Assembly: GCA_020747015.1 (NCBI GenBank) | Contig: JAGTJM010000020.1 | Location: 603,215-667,214 of the forward strand | Length of the DNA stretch: 64,000 nucleotides | Source: Pyrenochaeta sp. MPI-SDFR-AT-0127 | Taxonomy: Eukaryota; Ascomycota; Dothideomycetes; Pleosporales; Cucurbitariaceae | Direction of reading: 5' to 3' | In this document: positions 12,444-25,544 of the stretch, one piece after another | How the letters are laid out: the number at the start of each line of letters is the position of its first letter | Numbering within the stretch: the first letter of the stretch is position 1 | Program-made: the position numbers and the translations under genes | Notes under the pieces: generated by a model | Seen by the model: only the letters and a program-made list of their open reading frames with translations | Databases searched by the model: none | Told to the model about the DNA's origin: nothing

Positions 12444-14954
12444 GCTGAATGCACCAAATTCCGTGCAAGAGCTGTAAATTGTCCTCTAATTGCTTTTGTC
12501 GCAAATAGTTGACGATTGCGAAAGGGTTAAGGAAAAAAAGTCGAGTGGAAATTTCTAGTCAGAATGAGATTGCAAGGAAATCAAACACAAGTCGAAAGAA
12601 CAGAACCATATTTGAAAATTCTAGTGTAGTGAAAGTAAGCTCGCGTAGGCATTGTGGGCATATCATGTTGTCACGGGTGAGCGTTTGATCTGTGGTGAAG
12701 GTGAGAACATACCACACCCACACCCGATAGTGAATGAGTTCGAAACTACAAGTGAAAGTGCGGTAGTAGGAGAGGCAGAGCCACCACATACTGTCGACTT
12801 AAAATATTTATATAGCGGTGTATACCAGCTGGCGATTGCGCACTATGAGGCAGATTTGTTGGTGAATTCTACAAGCGTTGTACATTATGAAGCCCAATGG
12901 ATTCGATCCGAGAACTTGAATTAGTATGATTCACAATGTGTATAGAGACTTGATCCGCAAAGTCTCAGAGGTGTGACCGTTTGGTCAAAACGTTTGATCG
13001 AACGATCTTACAACGACTACATCGACGACGCGTGGACGATATAATCCCCTGGGCATAACACAAAAGAAAGATATGTAGCATGTGAAGAAAAGATCAAGGA
13101 GCTCCAATTGCTCGGACTAAGGCCGAAAGCGACGAGAGCAGGAGAACCGAAGTAATTGCGCACAGCCGGAAGGTCGACAAAGCACGACCGATGATCAGGA
13201 CGTTTTAAGTCTCAAAAGAGAAAAATGCACTCACAAGGGGTTCAACCCCTGTGAAACAAGGGCGGCGCCCATGGACTAATTCTTTTTTGGACGTAGCTCG
13301 GAAGGATGATGCCGATGTTCAGATAGGAACGAGCAATTTACAGCTGTCTCTTACTTTCAGATGCTCAACGGGTATGATATCAATAATCGACAATTGTATA
13401 ATGCGTGGGCAAGGCTTCGGTCACGCAACAATCGCCGTCTTACCGGTATCCGGGAGCTTGGCATAATCTTAGGAGTCAGACTCATATCATATAGTAGCCA
13501 TCTAAACAGTTCCGAGGTAATGGCATTACGATTGAATAAACTTATTTGTAAGGAACTTCATACCTTGGTTTCAAGGCAATGGACCTGGTTCAAGGAATGT
13601 CCGGCCTCAGTTCCCCGGCGCTGCATGCCCGTGCTTTGTGTACGTAGGTTTGAAGGAAAATTAACAGGCAAGCATCAAGGCGATCGTTTATACTATTTGG
13701 CGACAACAATGCTTAGAGAAAGTGCGTTGGTCGTGTGCAGGGTCGAGGCTGGTCCATGAACTTGTCCAGGACATGCCTCACCCAAGTCAAGGGTAAGCGA
13801 ACTCGTATCTCGTCTGATGCATGCACCGCGTGGGAAGATCTAGTGGTCGTGTTTGATTCCCCGCACTTTAGAGGAATCTCCTCGAGACGGGGTAGAATCG
13901 CAGAAGAGAAACCTGGGTCGTCCTTGTAAAACGCTCTAGAGCCTAGTCCGACCAGCTTGTGGGTTGTATGACCGCTGAGGGTTGCTGTAGTTGGAGATGC
14001 CGAAAAAAATATCCGAATGATGCTCAGAGACAGTAAGCAGTTGGGCATAGCAACCTTGCGAATCCATTGCACTGTTGACCCTGTTCTCGGGAGACTTGAT
14101 CAATATCTCGAGGCAGTAAGTCAAGTCACCAACAAGGCTCAACATGCATATCAAGCGGCACCCAGTAGGAGCGTACCAACAGAGATAGGCACAGCACCAA
14201 GGAAATTCTTGTGCGGGTACATCATGGTCGAACAAAGTCCTACATGCAAAGAAATGACGATGCAGCAAAACGGCGACCAACTTCCCAATGCAGAAACCGC
14301 GGCCGACAAATTATGTTAGAGACTGGTCTGGACAATCATGAGAGACATGCTATCGATAGATACTGAAACAGGTTCGATTGAGTCTTCCCGTTATCAATAT
14401 TAATAAAGCAAGGCATTTGCGGAAACGTTAAAGTGCTAGATATATTCATCCCTGTCAATATACTAACAAAATGTCTAGGATGACCTGGCCAAAATATTGT
14501 CCGATATGTCGCTCATAGCTCCTTGCAGTAGTGCCAACCGCCGCAGTAATGTTGTATATGTAACGGGATGATGGAACAGTAGATCAAAGAGTAGTAAGGT
14601 TAACATCTACACACAGAACAATGCTCTCCGTACCGCATGTAGTTTAAGCATCCTTGGCGAAGTCGAATTTGAGTTCTTCAAATGCACCAATACTCAAAGA
14701 CCTATGCCGTCCATATCTTGCATCGAAGTGGTGTATTGGCGGCTGGGCGACGATATGCGGCATCATTGGGGCCGCCAGAGATATATGCAGGCTGCTGCCA
14801 TCTCCTTTGAGAGGTACTACTAAGCCCCATGGGTAACGGTAACGGCGCATTGAGCGGGTATGATAATCGGTCGATCTGATATGGAGCCTATGAAAGCTCC
14901 AGCCTATGAGGCAATGTCTTTAATCTTTCATTGTAGAGAGTCGAAGTAAATCGG
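12444..14954. other. 2.5-kb region without recognisable gene
   Basis: Only short open frames with no family resemblance. A near-perfect inverted repeat (cacaaggggtt / aacccctgtg) lies near 13232-13253. It resembles a stem-loop, but no tRNA can be built around it. Confidence 0.5.
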
Positions 14955-15485
14955 TCAGGTTGGTACTTTGCCACCAGTAGCTTCAACCACTGTGGCAATA
15001 TCGTCCTTCATCTCAGGAATGACGGATGAGAGCTGCCAGGCGAGCTGCTCTTGTAGCATGCGATACGCGTCAACACGGCCATTTAGCATCTGGTTCATTC
15101 GTTGCACAGTCTCGACAAACTCGCGGGTGAATATGTCGGGATTTCGAGAGTTCTCCACATAGGTCGTCACCTCGGGCGGGATGTAGATGCCCACTGAAGG
15201 TGCACTTTGTGATAGTTTTACCAGATTCTGGATGAGCACCTGGCTATGGTAGTGTTAGCGGCACTGACAACGGTCCTGGCTTCTACAAACTACGCACATT
15301 TCGCGCTTCATGGCATCTTGCGTTTTGCTGCCATGGTGGTCAAACGACTGCACAATCAGGTTGTAGAGATTCTGCACAATGTCTTTCAGTTGCGTTTCCA
15401 CCATGCTTATCGCTGCTGCGCGGAACGTTAGCAGGGTCCCGGCACATCAGAGACACGGCGCACAATCAGAGCTGGCAGGAGCCAT
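14955..15485 (-). CDS. MED10: Mediator complex subunit 10
   Basis: Subunit of the Mediator middle module (yeast Nut2), a nuclear coactivator bridging transcription factors and RNA polymerase II. Three minus-strand exons (15485-15464, 15415-15294, 15239-14955) give 142 residues. Intron 1 (48 nt) has a classic TGCTAACG branch site and a possible alternative NAGNAG acceptor. Intron 2 (54 nt, GTAGTT/CAG) also carries GCTAAC. The family signature is GIYIPPEVTTYVENSRNPDI then FTREFVE; the N-terminal helix begins VETQLKDIVQNLYNLIVQSF. The gene is divergent from the PXA gene and shares a promoter containing a heptamer repeat. Confidence 0.88.
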
Positions 15486-15514
15486 GTTGAGTCTAGGCGG
15501 GGAGTCTTTCTGCG

Positions 15515-15556
15515 TAGATTGTAGATTGTAGATTGTAGATTGTAGATTGTAGGTTG
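15515..15556 (+). repeat. Heptanucleotide microsatellite (TAGATTG)5 plus one variant unit
   Basis: Five perfect TAGATTG units followed by TAGGTTG, lying 30 bp upstream of the MED10 start codon and inside the MED10/PXA divergent promoter. Length polymorphism is likely. Confidence 0.9.
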
Positions 15557-15778
15557 GAGAGTGGCTGAGTGGGTATGAGGGCGCGTGGGCAGACGAAAGA
15601 ACACGCCAAGCCGCCTCGGCTAACGGAGCCGCTGTAGACTAGCCTCGTCATAGTCGCAACCCTCTCACCAACTACCCACCTGCAACCTTCTTCAAGACCC
15701 GCGCTCTGCAACGCGCTATCACGTGCCGACCGAGATATAGAGTTGCCGAGGAGAGGCAACGATGAGTAGTAGCCAGCG

Positions 15779-18581
15779 ATGACAGAGAGCACGCACTGGG
15801 ATTCCGGAATCCCCCCATTGCAGCCACCAAGCCATCAGGCTCCAACATCGTCTACCCCAGGAGCCATCGGGAGCAACCTGCCAAATCACCCTCGTGCAAC
15901 TGGCACAACACGCCCGATTGAGGCACAGAAATCGCAGTCCGACACTACTTCGGACAAAGCAACTGCGGCCTTCATTCGACGCATTCTCTGCTCGCACAAT
16001 GTACTCCTCGGAAACGGCGAGAAGGGACGCACTACTCCGCGCCCAATTGAAGAAGTGCTGCCACCACTAACCAGCTCAAATGCAGTTGATCTCCAGCTGT
16101 ACGGTATCATTTCAGTAATTATCAAGGAATTCGTACAGACGTGGTACTCAAAGATAACCCCAGATCATGTCTTCGTCAACGAAGTGATACAGATCATCGC
16201 CCACTGCACAAGGGCTCTCGAGCAGCGCCTTCGGGAAGTTGATTTGGAAGCGCTATTGTTGGATGAGATCCCTGAGCTGCTCGAAGCACACCTGAGCTGT
16301 ATGTCGTTCCGATCCTGGACTTTTGCATGAAGTTCGTCTAATTGCACATTTGAAAGCCTTCCGCCTGGCGAAGCACCAAGCCACCTCGCCCAATTCACTA
16401 GTTTCAGACCCTCGTCTGGTCTATCATACACTCCACCCGCACCCTGCTCTCTCTCCTGTCCCGTCCGATCTTGTGCCGTCGACCATTGTTGAGCAGCGGG
16501 AAAACGAGTCGGCGTGGCGCCAGCTCCTCGTCCAAGGCGTATTGGCTGTACTGCTCCCCACCGAAGATTTGGAAAATGGATGCCTTCGCGCCCTAGTGGC
16601 AGAGATTTTTGCCGAGATGATCCTTGGGAATGGCATTAGCGGGAAGGCCTGCGAGGGTTGGTTGCTATGGGAGGGTATCACGAGAATAGCTGAAGTTCTA
16701 CAGACCGATAATGCGAAAGAGAAGGACACCCAACCAGAACCTGCAGCTTCAGGGCAGGCAAGAACCCGCTTGGAGCGCTTTGGACTGTTGGCCTCGTCGA
16801 CTGGTGAAGGCCCCGGGCCATCTATCCAGCATCATAAGACTAAGCCCGTACCCATCTCGGGTCTCTTCTGGGCCGTCGTCCAATACGCATTTTTGGCGTG
16901 TACAGCGGTGCGCGCGGTCATCTTGAGTCTTGCGACGTCGTCTGCCCTGCCCTTGAGATCTGTCATCAGCGAACAGTCACCTGTCGAAGCTCTAGACCAA
17001 TCGCAAATGCCACAAGTGGATGCCCCGGCTGTCAGGCGCCCGTTAGGGTCAAAACGGCCTATAGTGAGCATGAAGCTGTGGAGTTGTGTCGCGCAACTTG
17101 CTGAATTAGACGTCCGCATGCCTTGGCTGTTGGGCTCCATCTCAATATTCCATAGAGGAGCACTGGCCGGTCCAGGGAGGGTGGGTGAGACGGACGGTGT
17201 ATTGGACAGGTAAGTCACAACATCATCTCCTCTCTCTTTTCTTTCTGCTGGTTGGCCAGTGACTTGAGCGCCCTTGTACGGTGCACCGACAATGATGCGA
17301 TGGGCTCGCATACGATTTCAGTCACTTGACCTCGCTTCAGCGAATGCGACGGCCCGCACGCCCTCACAATTCCTCATCCTGGTCGTGGCGCATCCTCTCA
17401 TGCAAGCCCCAGCACCCGTTCCGGGCGGCAAGTCGATGCGTTTCGGACGAATGGCTTGGCATAGAAATCCCTTCCTTCAAGACGATCAAGCATTGCATTA
17501 CGATGCTTGCTACCTAATCGGAGCACTCTTGCAGTGTTGCTCGGCATTCGCAGGTCGCAATCCGACGCAAAGTAGAGCAAGGTTTGCAACACGATAACTG
17601 TACCCTGAAGCCTCTGTTGGTGATCCTGGCCACTGCGGATGGGCCGCTTACGCGCCGGTTGATCTGCCCACACCGTCCGTCTAGCTCGGGACTGGCCGCC
17701 CCTTATGTACATTGGCCACTTTTCCCTGGGCTGTCAGACAATTGCGCCTCATTCTGCGATCACTCACTCCTGAAGCGACCCACGATATCGCTGCTGGTTC
17801 TTGTCAAATTTCCGAAGGATCACACGTCTACACTTTTAACAGGTCCGGCTTCGCTGACCTGTTGATAATCCCACCAAAATGGCCCGATAACGAGAGCGAA
17901 AACCGGCTTCTTCGATACCGCGATAGCCTGAACTAGCTCCCACATTCACGACGCGTTCATGTGGCCAGTCAATCTCGGTTGACATGGGTGTACGCCTCAC
18001 TTTGTCGACCGGGTTTCTTCTTCCCCTTCTCGACTGAAAGTAGTCCCCGCGGCCTTCGTCATGCGCTATTGCCATCCACCCTCCCGCGGACTGCGTCTAC
18101 ACACTCGGACGCACATCGACATTGACCCTATATCGCACCAATCACGTCTTTGCTCTTTATGTGACGTTTCTTGTCGCTAATCAATCAATGCTCCAGGTTT
18201 CTTTCTCACGCCATCCACAAGCGTATCCTGAACCCCGCTTTGCTTCCAATAGCTCTTCGTACGCTCCGCGCTGCACTATTTCCGAACAACACTCTCGGGC
18301 CCCCACGTCAGATACCATCCCTTGAAGAAGTTAAGACTATCAAACGTGGTTGCGCCGCGGCGCTGCTGAATGTACTACCTCCAACAGTAGCAGGAATTCT
18401 CTTCGCCAGCCACACACGTAATGCTCACCTTCAGCAGATTGAAGAGGTCCTAGACTGCCTTGACGATGCATATCTGAATAAGCATTTGATCTTTCAGCTC
18501 GTCGAACTAATTGTTCTTCGCCTAGTTCCAGAATTGGGGGAGCGAGGCGTACAGGACCTGCTGGAAGAGCGCGCTGGCTGA
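15779..18581 (+). CDS. PXA-domain protein (sorting-nexin related)
   Basis: Three exons: 15779-16298, 16357-17209 and 18197-18581, giving 585 residues. Residues ~90-215 look like a PXA (PX-associated) domain, with DLQLYGIISVIIKEFVQTWY, VNEVIQIIAHCTRALEQRL and an acidic helix. PXA domains occur in membrane-associated sorting nexins. No PX or RGS domain is visible. The last exon encodes FLSHAIHKRILNPALLP followed by LRTLRAALFPNN and DDAYLNKHLIFQLVELIVLR. It may be a nexin-C-like segment, a weaker assignment. Joining exons 2 and 3 gives VLDRFLSHAI in phase. Intron 1 is 58 nt but intron 2 is 987 nt. An earlier CAG at 17259 would give a short truncated product. Confidence 0.75.
17210..18196 (+). 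other. Unusually long (987 nt) intron in the PXA gene
   Basis: It starts GTAAGT with a pyrimidine-rich stretch and ends with GCTAATC...CTCCAG. Most other introns in the window are 44-130 nt. Its interior has no recognised coding or structural element on either strand. It may be an original ~75-nt intron expanded by an insertion, but I found no terminal repeats. Confidence 0.65.
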
Positions 18582-21500
18582 TGCAATCTATGGTACTTTG
18601 CTGTGCGGCCCACGAAAGGTATGATACCCTGCTTTGCCATCGGTTCTCCGGACGTGCTGGGTCAAGCCTTGCACATGCCAACAACAAAACTTTCACCGCC
18701 AGATGCGCAAGTCTGCTCAGTACGCCTTTTTGCGCAATCATGAACCCCGTCATCCCTACCAAACACTGTGTTCCAATGATCGTGACTCAAACCTTAAAAT
18801 TTCTGTTCGCAGTCAAAATTGTAGTCGTCATACCGCACACCTTCGACCAGCCTGGGTTACGCAGCTACATCATGTACGCTCATGTATTACCAGCTCATCT
18901 CGCATCTGATCAGTTGGTGCTGGGTGAAGGATACACCGCTGCTCCCGAAAAGAGGGGTTTCCAGCCAATCAAAAAATTCGCCAGTGAAAATTGTTGAGGC
19001 ACATGGCATTCCAGACTGTCCGCAGGTGCATGCCGCGTCGAGCACCTGACTATTCGAGGAAGCGCCGGACACAATATCACCAAAAAGCAACGCGAGGTAC
19101 CCCGCAGTACAGCTCGCTATCAAGCCACCGTGATACTATTCATTTTTGGTTGCAGGGCTTCGTGAATGGTGTCAGATGCCCTTCGGGCTAGAGATGACTG
19201 GCGGTGTAGCAGGGAAGACACTTGTCGGACTCATGTGCGTAAGAGGGAGCTTTGACATGCTGCATGACAAGGGCATCGGGGAGCGCGACGGTCCGTGTAA
19301 AGTCGACATTTCAAGACGGAACTGCAGGGCGAACAGCCGGTTGCACCAACATCGCAACACTTGGGTGGTAAGCGATGCACTTCAACAACCACAGCTACAA
19401 GCGGGCATGTTTTCTCGAATACGAGCTGCCTACGGTGCGCATCTCCGTAGCCACGGTATCGTTGTTTTGCGATGCTGCATCTGCTCCACAGAGGGATGAT
19501 CAGGAGCGGCATTGCCCACGACGTTGAATTTACCTTGATTTATCCAAAGTAGCGTCCCAAGTATTGGTAGAAATTGGTCTGTTGAATATCTAGCTAAGTC
19601 CCTGCTTCCCGCACCAGCCCCACCACGAAAAAGGTGCCTGACCCAAGGCTGAACTCTGGTTCAGGATCACGCTGATGCGCAACGACTTTAAGCGTGGACG
19701 TGGGGGGTTGCCACTCGCTCGTTCTCGACTGCTGCGCGCATGTTTCAGGTCCAAATTTAACTATGCGCCCAGCCTTGCGGCCTTGAAGGGCAGAACACCT
19801 GGGTTTCAAATGTCCAATCTAGCAGAAGCGACGGTGTGTTCAAAAGTTAAAATAAAACTGCAAACATTACCCCGCACGCCACTCCTCAAATCTGTTCATC
19901 GCAAAACGAGAAAGCAAGGTACTTGATTGCATGTACCTGATTACTTCCTGCGGCTAAGCTTGTTTCAGGGTTTCTGCTATCGGTCGGGCAGCATGTTGCG
20001 GGACGGAACGCGGCTGCCAGTCTGCTTGCGGCGCAGGTGTCGGTCTCAAGTCTCGAAACTTTCATCCTTCGACAACCTATCGAATACCGCGCGCGTTGGA
20101 GGCGCGTGCGTAGAGCAGGTCGCCGCTTATGCCCATCGTCGCCTGCTTTCAGAAACGTCACAGTTGGTCCCGTCAGGAGTTTGACTCAATACCCTGGATA
20201 GCCGTTGAAACCTTAATCCTTACGACACTGCCCTGAGAACCCCACTACCAACTTGCTCGCGAAACTCGTGGCATACCTACCAGAAAGTCATGATCCTAGA
20301 AGCGCTGTTCATGATCTGTCGTTCCATCTGACGCTACGACGCTTTACGTGCCGCGTGGGGTCCACCTTTAGGGTCATGAACCTGGCTGCGCTTCTCATGG
20401 CCCCAGTAGCTCGAGTAAAAGACACGCAGATCAAGGACCTAGCATGTTCATTCGTCATTCAGTTGATATTCAGGGGCCGACAAGGGCATCAAACTTTCCC
20501 ACAACGTCAGGACTGAAAAGTATAAGACCGAAAAGCATGAGCATCGGCTTTGCGGGTAGTGGAGAGCTTGACTCAAAGCTGCAAGAAATACAGCAGTGGA
20601 TGCTCGTGCCATGAACACTTCGTAGCTCCGGATACTTCGTGGGGATGCTTGGGGCTTAGGAATCAGGCGATGGGCAAGGTCATAGCATGACTTAAAGTTT
20701 GTTGGTTCGCGTAGCATTGCTGGCCTCGACTGGCCATCAATGCTCGGCAAGACTGTCGCTATGAGGAAAGGATAAGAGTCTCGCTTGCATATATCGTATG
20801 TTGCAGCCAGTTTCCGGAAGATGACAACCGTCATCACAACGTCAGTTGCACTCTGCTCTGTCGGAGCCCAAACAACCTCGGCCTGACACTCGAAACGCGT
20901 TACTATTCGGCATCTGCTAAGCCCTCCCGTCTGCTCATGCAAGGCACAGTGTTTGGCGATTGAGCGCTATATTTGGAGTAACAGTCTTCATGCGCCTGAC
21001 AGGGAGAACAGAGCGGACGCGTATGTCAAGAATGGGTGAACAGGCCACTCTAGGGGAGTTGTAGGGCTGCGAACGCTTGGCCAATGCTCATGCGTCTAAC
21101 ATGACGCATTGTAACATGTTCAATATCAATGCCATGAATGGACGTTGTTCCAAATGAACGTGAATGTTGTACCAAAACCAGCTCATCCAGGATCCACCCA
21201 GCTTTCACGTGACATGCCACAAAAAAAGAGCAATGACATGATTTCCAACTGCAGGCTATCTTAATAGCCACTCGACTTGTCCAAAATGATCGGAAGTGCT
21301 GCGACGTTGTTCGTGTTAGTTTGTGACGAACTTTCTTCGTAGCGCCACCAATAGCCGAGTCGCACCTCGACGAAAACTTGCTTAACCGGACGGTTCCAGC
21401 CGTACCGCGTTGCACAGCATGAGAAATGGGTCACGTGGCGCTAGCGCAAGGTACCACCTACATCCAGCAATGCCAGAAGTGTTCAAACACGTTGTACTAA

Positions 21501-23760
21501 ACCGGAACGCAGAGTTTCCAATCGTGCCATGACTGCCCGTTCCATCCGAGTCGGTCTCTGTATCATGCACAGAACGAACCAACCTGCCCGCACATCCAGA
21601 CATCCAGACCATCGACGATCAAAGACGGACGGGACTTTGACTTTCGGCAGTGGCAGTGGCACGTCAACCAATTTTAGCTTCGCACCTAGGGGTTTGACTT
21701 GTCCGGGCTCGACACGCCGTCCCTATAGGGCCGAATCCACGCATTCCCACTCAACTAAAAAGCCTGCCCAGCCTTTTTGACTGGGCAACCTGATTTGATT
21801 TTTGTACGCGCGCTGACCGCCCCCCCACCTCCCTTTTAAACCACTCCGTGCCTGCAATGATCTGGAGTGCGACATGGCGCTGCTAGTTCAGATCTTGAAA
21901 ACCCAATCGAACATGTTATGTCAGATCTTCTGCGCGCAATTGGACTCAACAGATTTCAGAGTCATGGTCCGTCGTGATCGATGGAATTATTGGGCGTTTT
22001 TTCTACTTCTTCTTCTTCTTCTTCTATTCATCAGCCTTGTGGGAAAGTGACCTTGGTCTGCATAAATGTTGCAGCATACTTGGACAGAATAATCTTTTTT
22101 TTCTGCCTTGCTCAACTCTGTCGGTCCGGCCCACAGCCAGTAAAGCATCACTTCGGCCACGGCTACGGCCCGTACCGGTGGACCAAAAGCAACATGCTAC
22201 TTTTGCTCACGAAAGCATATCAAAAGTAGAGCCGAAATGAAGCCGAAAAATGCCAATATGCTCGCACGTTGCTTTTTCCTTTGGTCCTGCGAAACTACCC
22301 GGAGAAAAGAAAAGTCTGACGCTGTGCTCCCCTCTCAACGTGCTGTCAGCAGCTTGTCAAAATATGTCAGGCAACGATAATGTCTCAGCCCCGCAGCGTA
22401 ACATTGCCCTGTGCAAATAAGCAAAGCAAGACGCCGCAGTTAAACCTCCGCGTCTTCGGGAAGCTTTTCAATATCGATGATGCGATAACTCGGCGCAATG
22501 CAATCGTACTCCGCGGCTGATTGTGCCCTGCCAATGAACTTTCCGAGACGAAACGCCAAATGCGGAAAGCACTGGACAATCCGCTTCACCAGCTGAAGCC
22601 GCTTCGAGCATATGAAAACTCAGTGTCGGGGAGTCGGGAAGCAATCTATTTCCACGCTACACATCCTGAAGCTATGTGCAACACACAACAAACGATCTGT
22701 TGCTGTGCAAGGAGCTTCCTGTCGCTTGTGCAGGTGTGGGGCATGCGCCAGTTCTGTCGCGAGTATGGATAGAGTTCCAACACGAACATCCAACCTGGAG
22801 TCGACGAGGACAAAATTGGCTTCAAGCATCTTACACGTATGCACAATGCCGTCAGATCGGGAAGTCCAACTTGCGGAGACTTTTTCACCTTTGCATAATT
22901 TGAGCGTACGTGTGCAAAGGTTCCTGAATCAATCCTGTTGTGCAAAGATGCCGAAAAGCCGTGTTGAGCGCGGCAACTACCATCTGTTCACGGCCACCTG
23001 ACTCTTGCCGATCGATGCCATCTAAACCCTGGCTTGCAACCCTGCGGTCACAGCTACTGTTCCGAGGATACGTGGTGCATTGATACCAAAAGCGTGAGTT
23101 CCTTCGTAAAGCTCAATTGATTGTGTTCTGCGTCTCAGCAGGGAACTACATATGACCCAAATTTAGGTGACAGGTAACGTATGAAAGCGGAACAATATCG
23201 TTTCAGCCCAATGATTCCGTACCTGCAACGTATAAAGCAGCCAAACTAATGCGAATACAAGGATAGTAACATGAAAATGAAGCGTACAGCGTGGAAAGAG
23301 CAAGCGTACAGAATAATTGCCCGCGCGAGCGGTTACAGTCTTTTCTTGTGTATGCGAAAAGAGATAAATAATGTGTGCGCTCAAAAGGGGGTATAGTCAG
23401 GCCGTCGTAAGAACTAAAATAGGGTAAAGCGTCCAAAGAAGGGTAGGGGTGAAATCAAGAACAAGGGGAAAGAAGGGACGAGAATGCTAAGAATGCTGAT
23501 GCACAGGTGCCGGAAATACGACATGACGAAAAGAAAATCCAAATTCCAGCTCCAGTGCAATGCTGGCTGTGTGCCCTTGTCCTGTTCTCGTGATCCAAAA
23601 AGTGCTGCGCAATCCTGCTGACTCCGAAACCAAACGATTCAGGGGAACCGTCTCACAGAAGAAAATAGTTGCCAGCGTGTGCGTCCAGACAATCTGTGCG
23701 CTGTAACAAGCCAGGCAGCACAATACTGACAAATGCCACCTGAAGGCTCGCGTTGATTCG
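18582..23760. other. 5.2-kb region without recognisable gene
   Basis: Lies between the PXA gene and the convergent CENP-B-type gene. Open frames reach at most ~164 codons (20448-20942, minus) and none resembles a protein family. Composition is not AT-rich, so this is not an obviously RIP-degraded transposon. A short CTT run lies at 22006-22025. Confidence 0.5.
22006..22025 (+). repeat. CTT trinucleotide microsatellite
   Basis: Roughly seven uninterrupted CTT units in a non-coding region. Confidence 0.85.
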
Positions 23761-25544
23761 CTAGTGAAGAACATCGATACTTTCGAGCTTCGTTGTAGTG
23801 AAATCGGGCTCTGATACACGTCGTATGCCCGACGGTAGACTCTCAGATCTGCGCTTGATCCGGAGCTTCTCCATGAGCTTGCCAATTGTAACGTATTCTT
23901 GCGGTTCGACCAAGAAGCCTGCGTTTTGCGACTGAAAGAAATTCATAACAAGCTCCAGTGCACGCGCAGCTTCCTCTTGCGATGGTGTGATCGGTGACGA
24001 TTCGGTGGAAGAACCCTTATCATCAACGAGTCCTGATGTAGCGTTTGGTAGAGGGGGCGGCTGCATCGAATTAGTGGCCTGGGTTGGTGACAAGGACATG
24101 GCTTCCTCGATCGCAGGCAAGGATCCAGGCATTTCCGTCATAGGAGAGTCGAGTGTACCGCTACTGATATACTTTGGTGTCAGAGCGTCTGATGATCCTG
24201 GTGGCGACATGTACTGCTCCACACCAACAAGCATAGGGAAGGTCTGGCTGCGCGGCCGTTGGAAGTTGCTACTTCCTGGCTGCCCGGTAGCAGGCTGTCG
24301 ATTGCCCATGAACGGACTGGGCCCACACGCGGAGTCAGGTGTGAAAAATGGCGACGACAGTGAAGTGGGGCTGGTCGGGCCAGCTGAGAAAGATGACGGT
24401 GCTGTGTCTGTGAATACGCTTGATAATGACGTGCTGCTTTGTGAATGGAATGGTCGGCGGTGGTTTGAGAAATCGAAGGTGTCGGGGCTCTCAGTCTTGA
24501 GGTTCTCTTCGCTCTTCTTGGTGGTTATCGTGGCAGCTGAGGGTGATGCCCCACCAGGCGAGGTAGGCGAGATAGCTCCAGGTGTCTGCACATTAGACGG
24601 CGGATTCGAGGTTCCCTCGGACTCTTCGGCTATTGAACCTTTCCTTGATCGTGCTCCCATCAGATGATTCTTCTGCTTGAATTTTTCTAGCCAACTAGTG
24701 CTATTCGCCTTCAAATGACTCTCTGAGTTGCCGACAGTCTGGGCAAAAAAGCGCGCCTTGTCTCGAATGATCGCATCTGTCAATGGCAGGCCTTGCCGTT
24801 GGTGATTCCTCGCCCAATTTGAAAGTGCGCGCTCAATGTCAGGGAACTTTCCTTTGGATCTTTTAATGGGTGACCGACTACCATCGTCCTGGTACAAGTA
24901 CTTCTCCTTCTGGCGCAACACCTTTGAAACCGTACTACACAGCTGTCAGCACATGGCAAGAAACATACAACATATGCAGTGGTACCTTCTCTCCACGCCG
25001 AACATTGCTAGGATAGAGTTAGCGAGAGTCTTGCTCGATCAGCGAATGGTGCTGGCGTACCTCCAATCTCGGTTTGCTTGACTGTGGGATTCTCTTCGTG
25101 ATACTGGCACATTCTTCTACGATCCGAGTCTGTGAGTGTCTTGCGTGGTGTAGACGAGGTCCGCGAGTGCGTTGACGTTGCTGATACAGGAGTCGCCGAT
25201 GCCGGCGTGATTGGCACCGGTGCGGAAGGGAACAGCGGCGGTTGATATGTCGACTGGCTGGTCAACATGCTGGGCCATTGTGGCATTTGCGGCATTATCA
25301 AAGGCTGCAGCTGCGGATGTGTAGTCCTGGGCGTTGGGTGTGTCTGGTGTGGTGGGTGCATGGCTGTGCCATAGAGGGGCTCCATGGGAAGGGGTGCATA
25401 GCTGCTGAAGCCATTATAGTCTTGCACTGGAGACTGATGGTGCGGATTGTAGCCGCTGTTTTCGTGCCAACCAGAGTTTTGATCGTCAAAATGTTCCTGA
25501 TGGTGATGGTGGTGCGGCTCGTGGTCCATTTGCAGCTGGCTCAT
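23761..25544 (-). CDS. CENP-B-type HTH DNA-binding protein
   Basis: Three minus-strand exons (25544-25061, 25007-24986, 24934-23761) give 559 residues. The 22-nt middle exon lies between introns of 53 and 51 nt and completes the first helix-turn-helix (RKTLTDSDRRRMCQYHEENP...IGAMFGVERSTVSKVLRQKE, about 134-180). A second HTH of the Tc5/CENP-B type follows (about 195-258, IERALSNWARNHQRQG...SWLEKFKQKNHL). This tandem arrangement is that of CENP-B and pogo-derived proteins such as fission-yeast Abp1/Cbh1. No DDE catalytic domain follows. The rest is Ser/Pro/Thr-rich and disordered, so a host DNA-binding protein is more likely than a transposase. The N-terminus carries a His-rich run near residues 8-17. 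Confidence 0.85.

Noticed and set aside
13232..13253. T-arm-like inverted repeat cacaaggggtt/aacccctgtg
   Set aside because: No acceptor, D or anticodon arms can be built nearby, even allowing introns; probably a simple stem-loop.
20448..20942. 164-codon minus-strand open frame
   Set aside because: No family motif, no splice-linked neighbours and competing frames on the other strand; not enough to call a gene.
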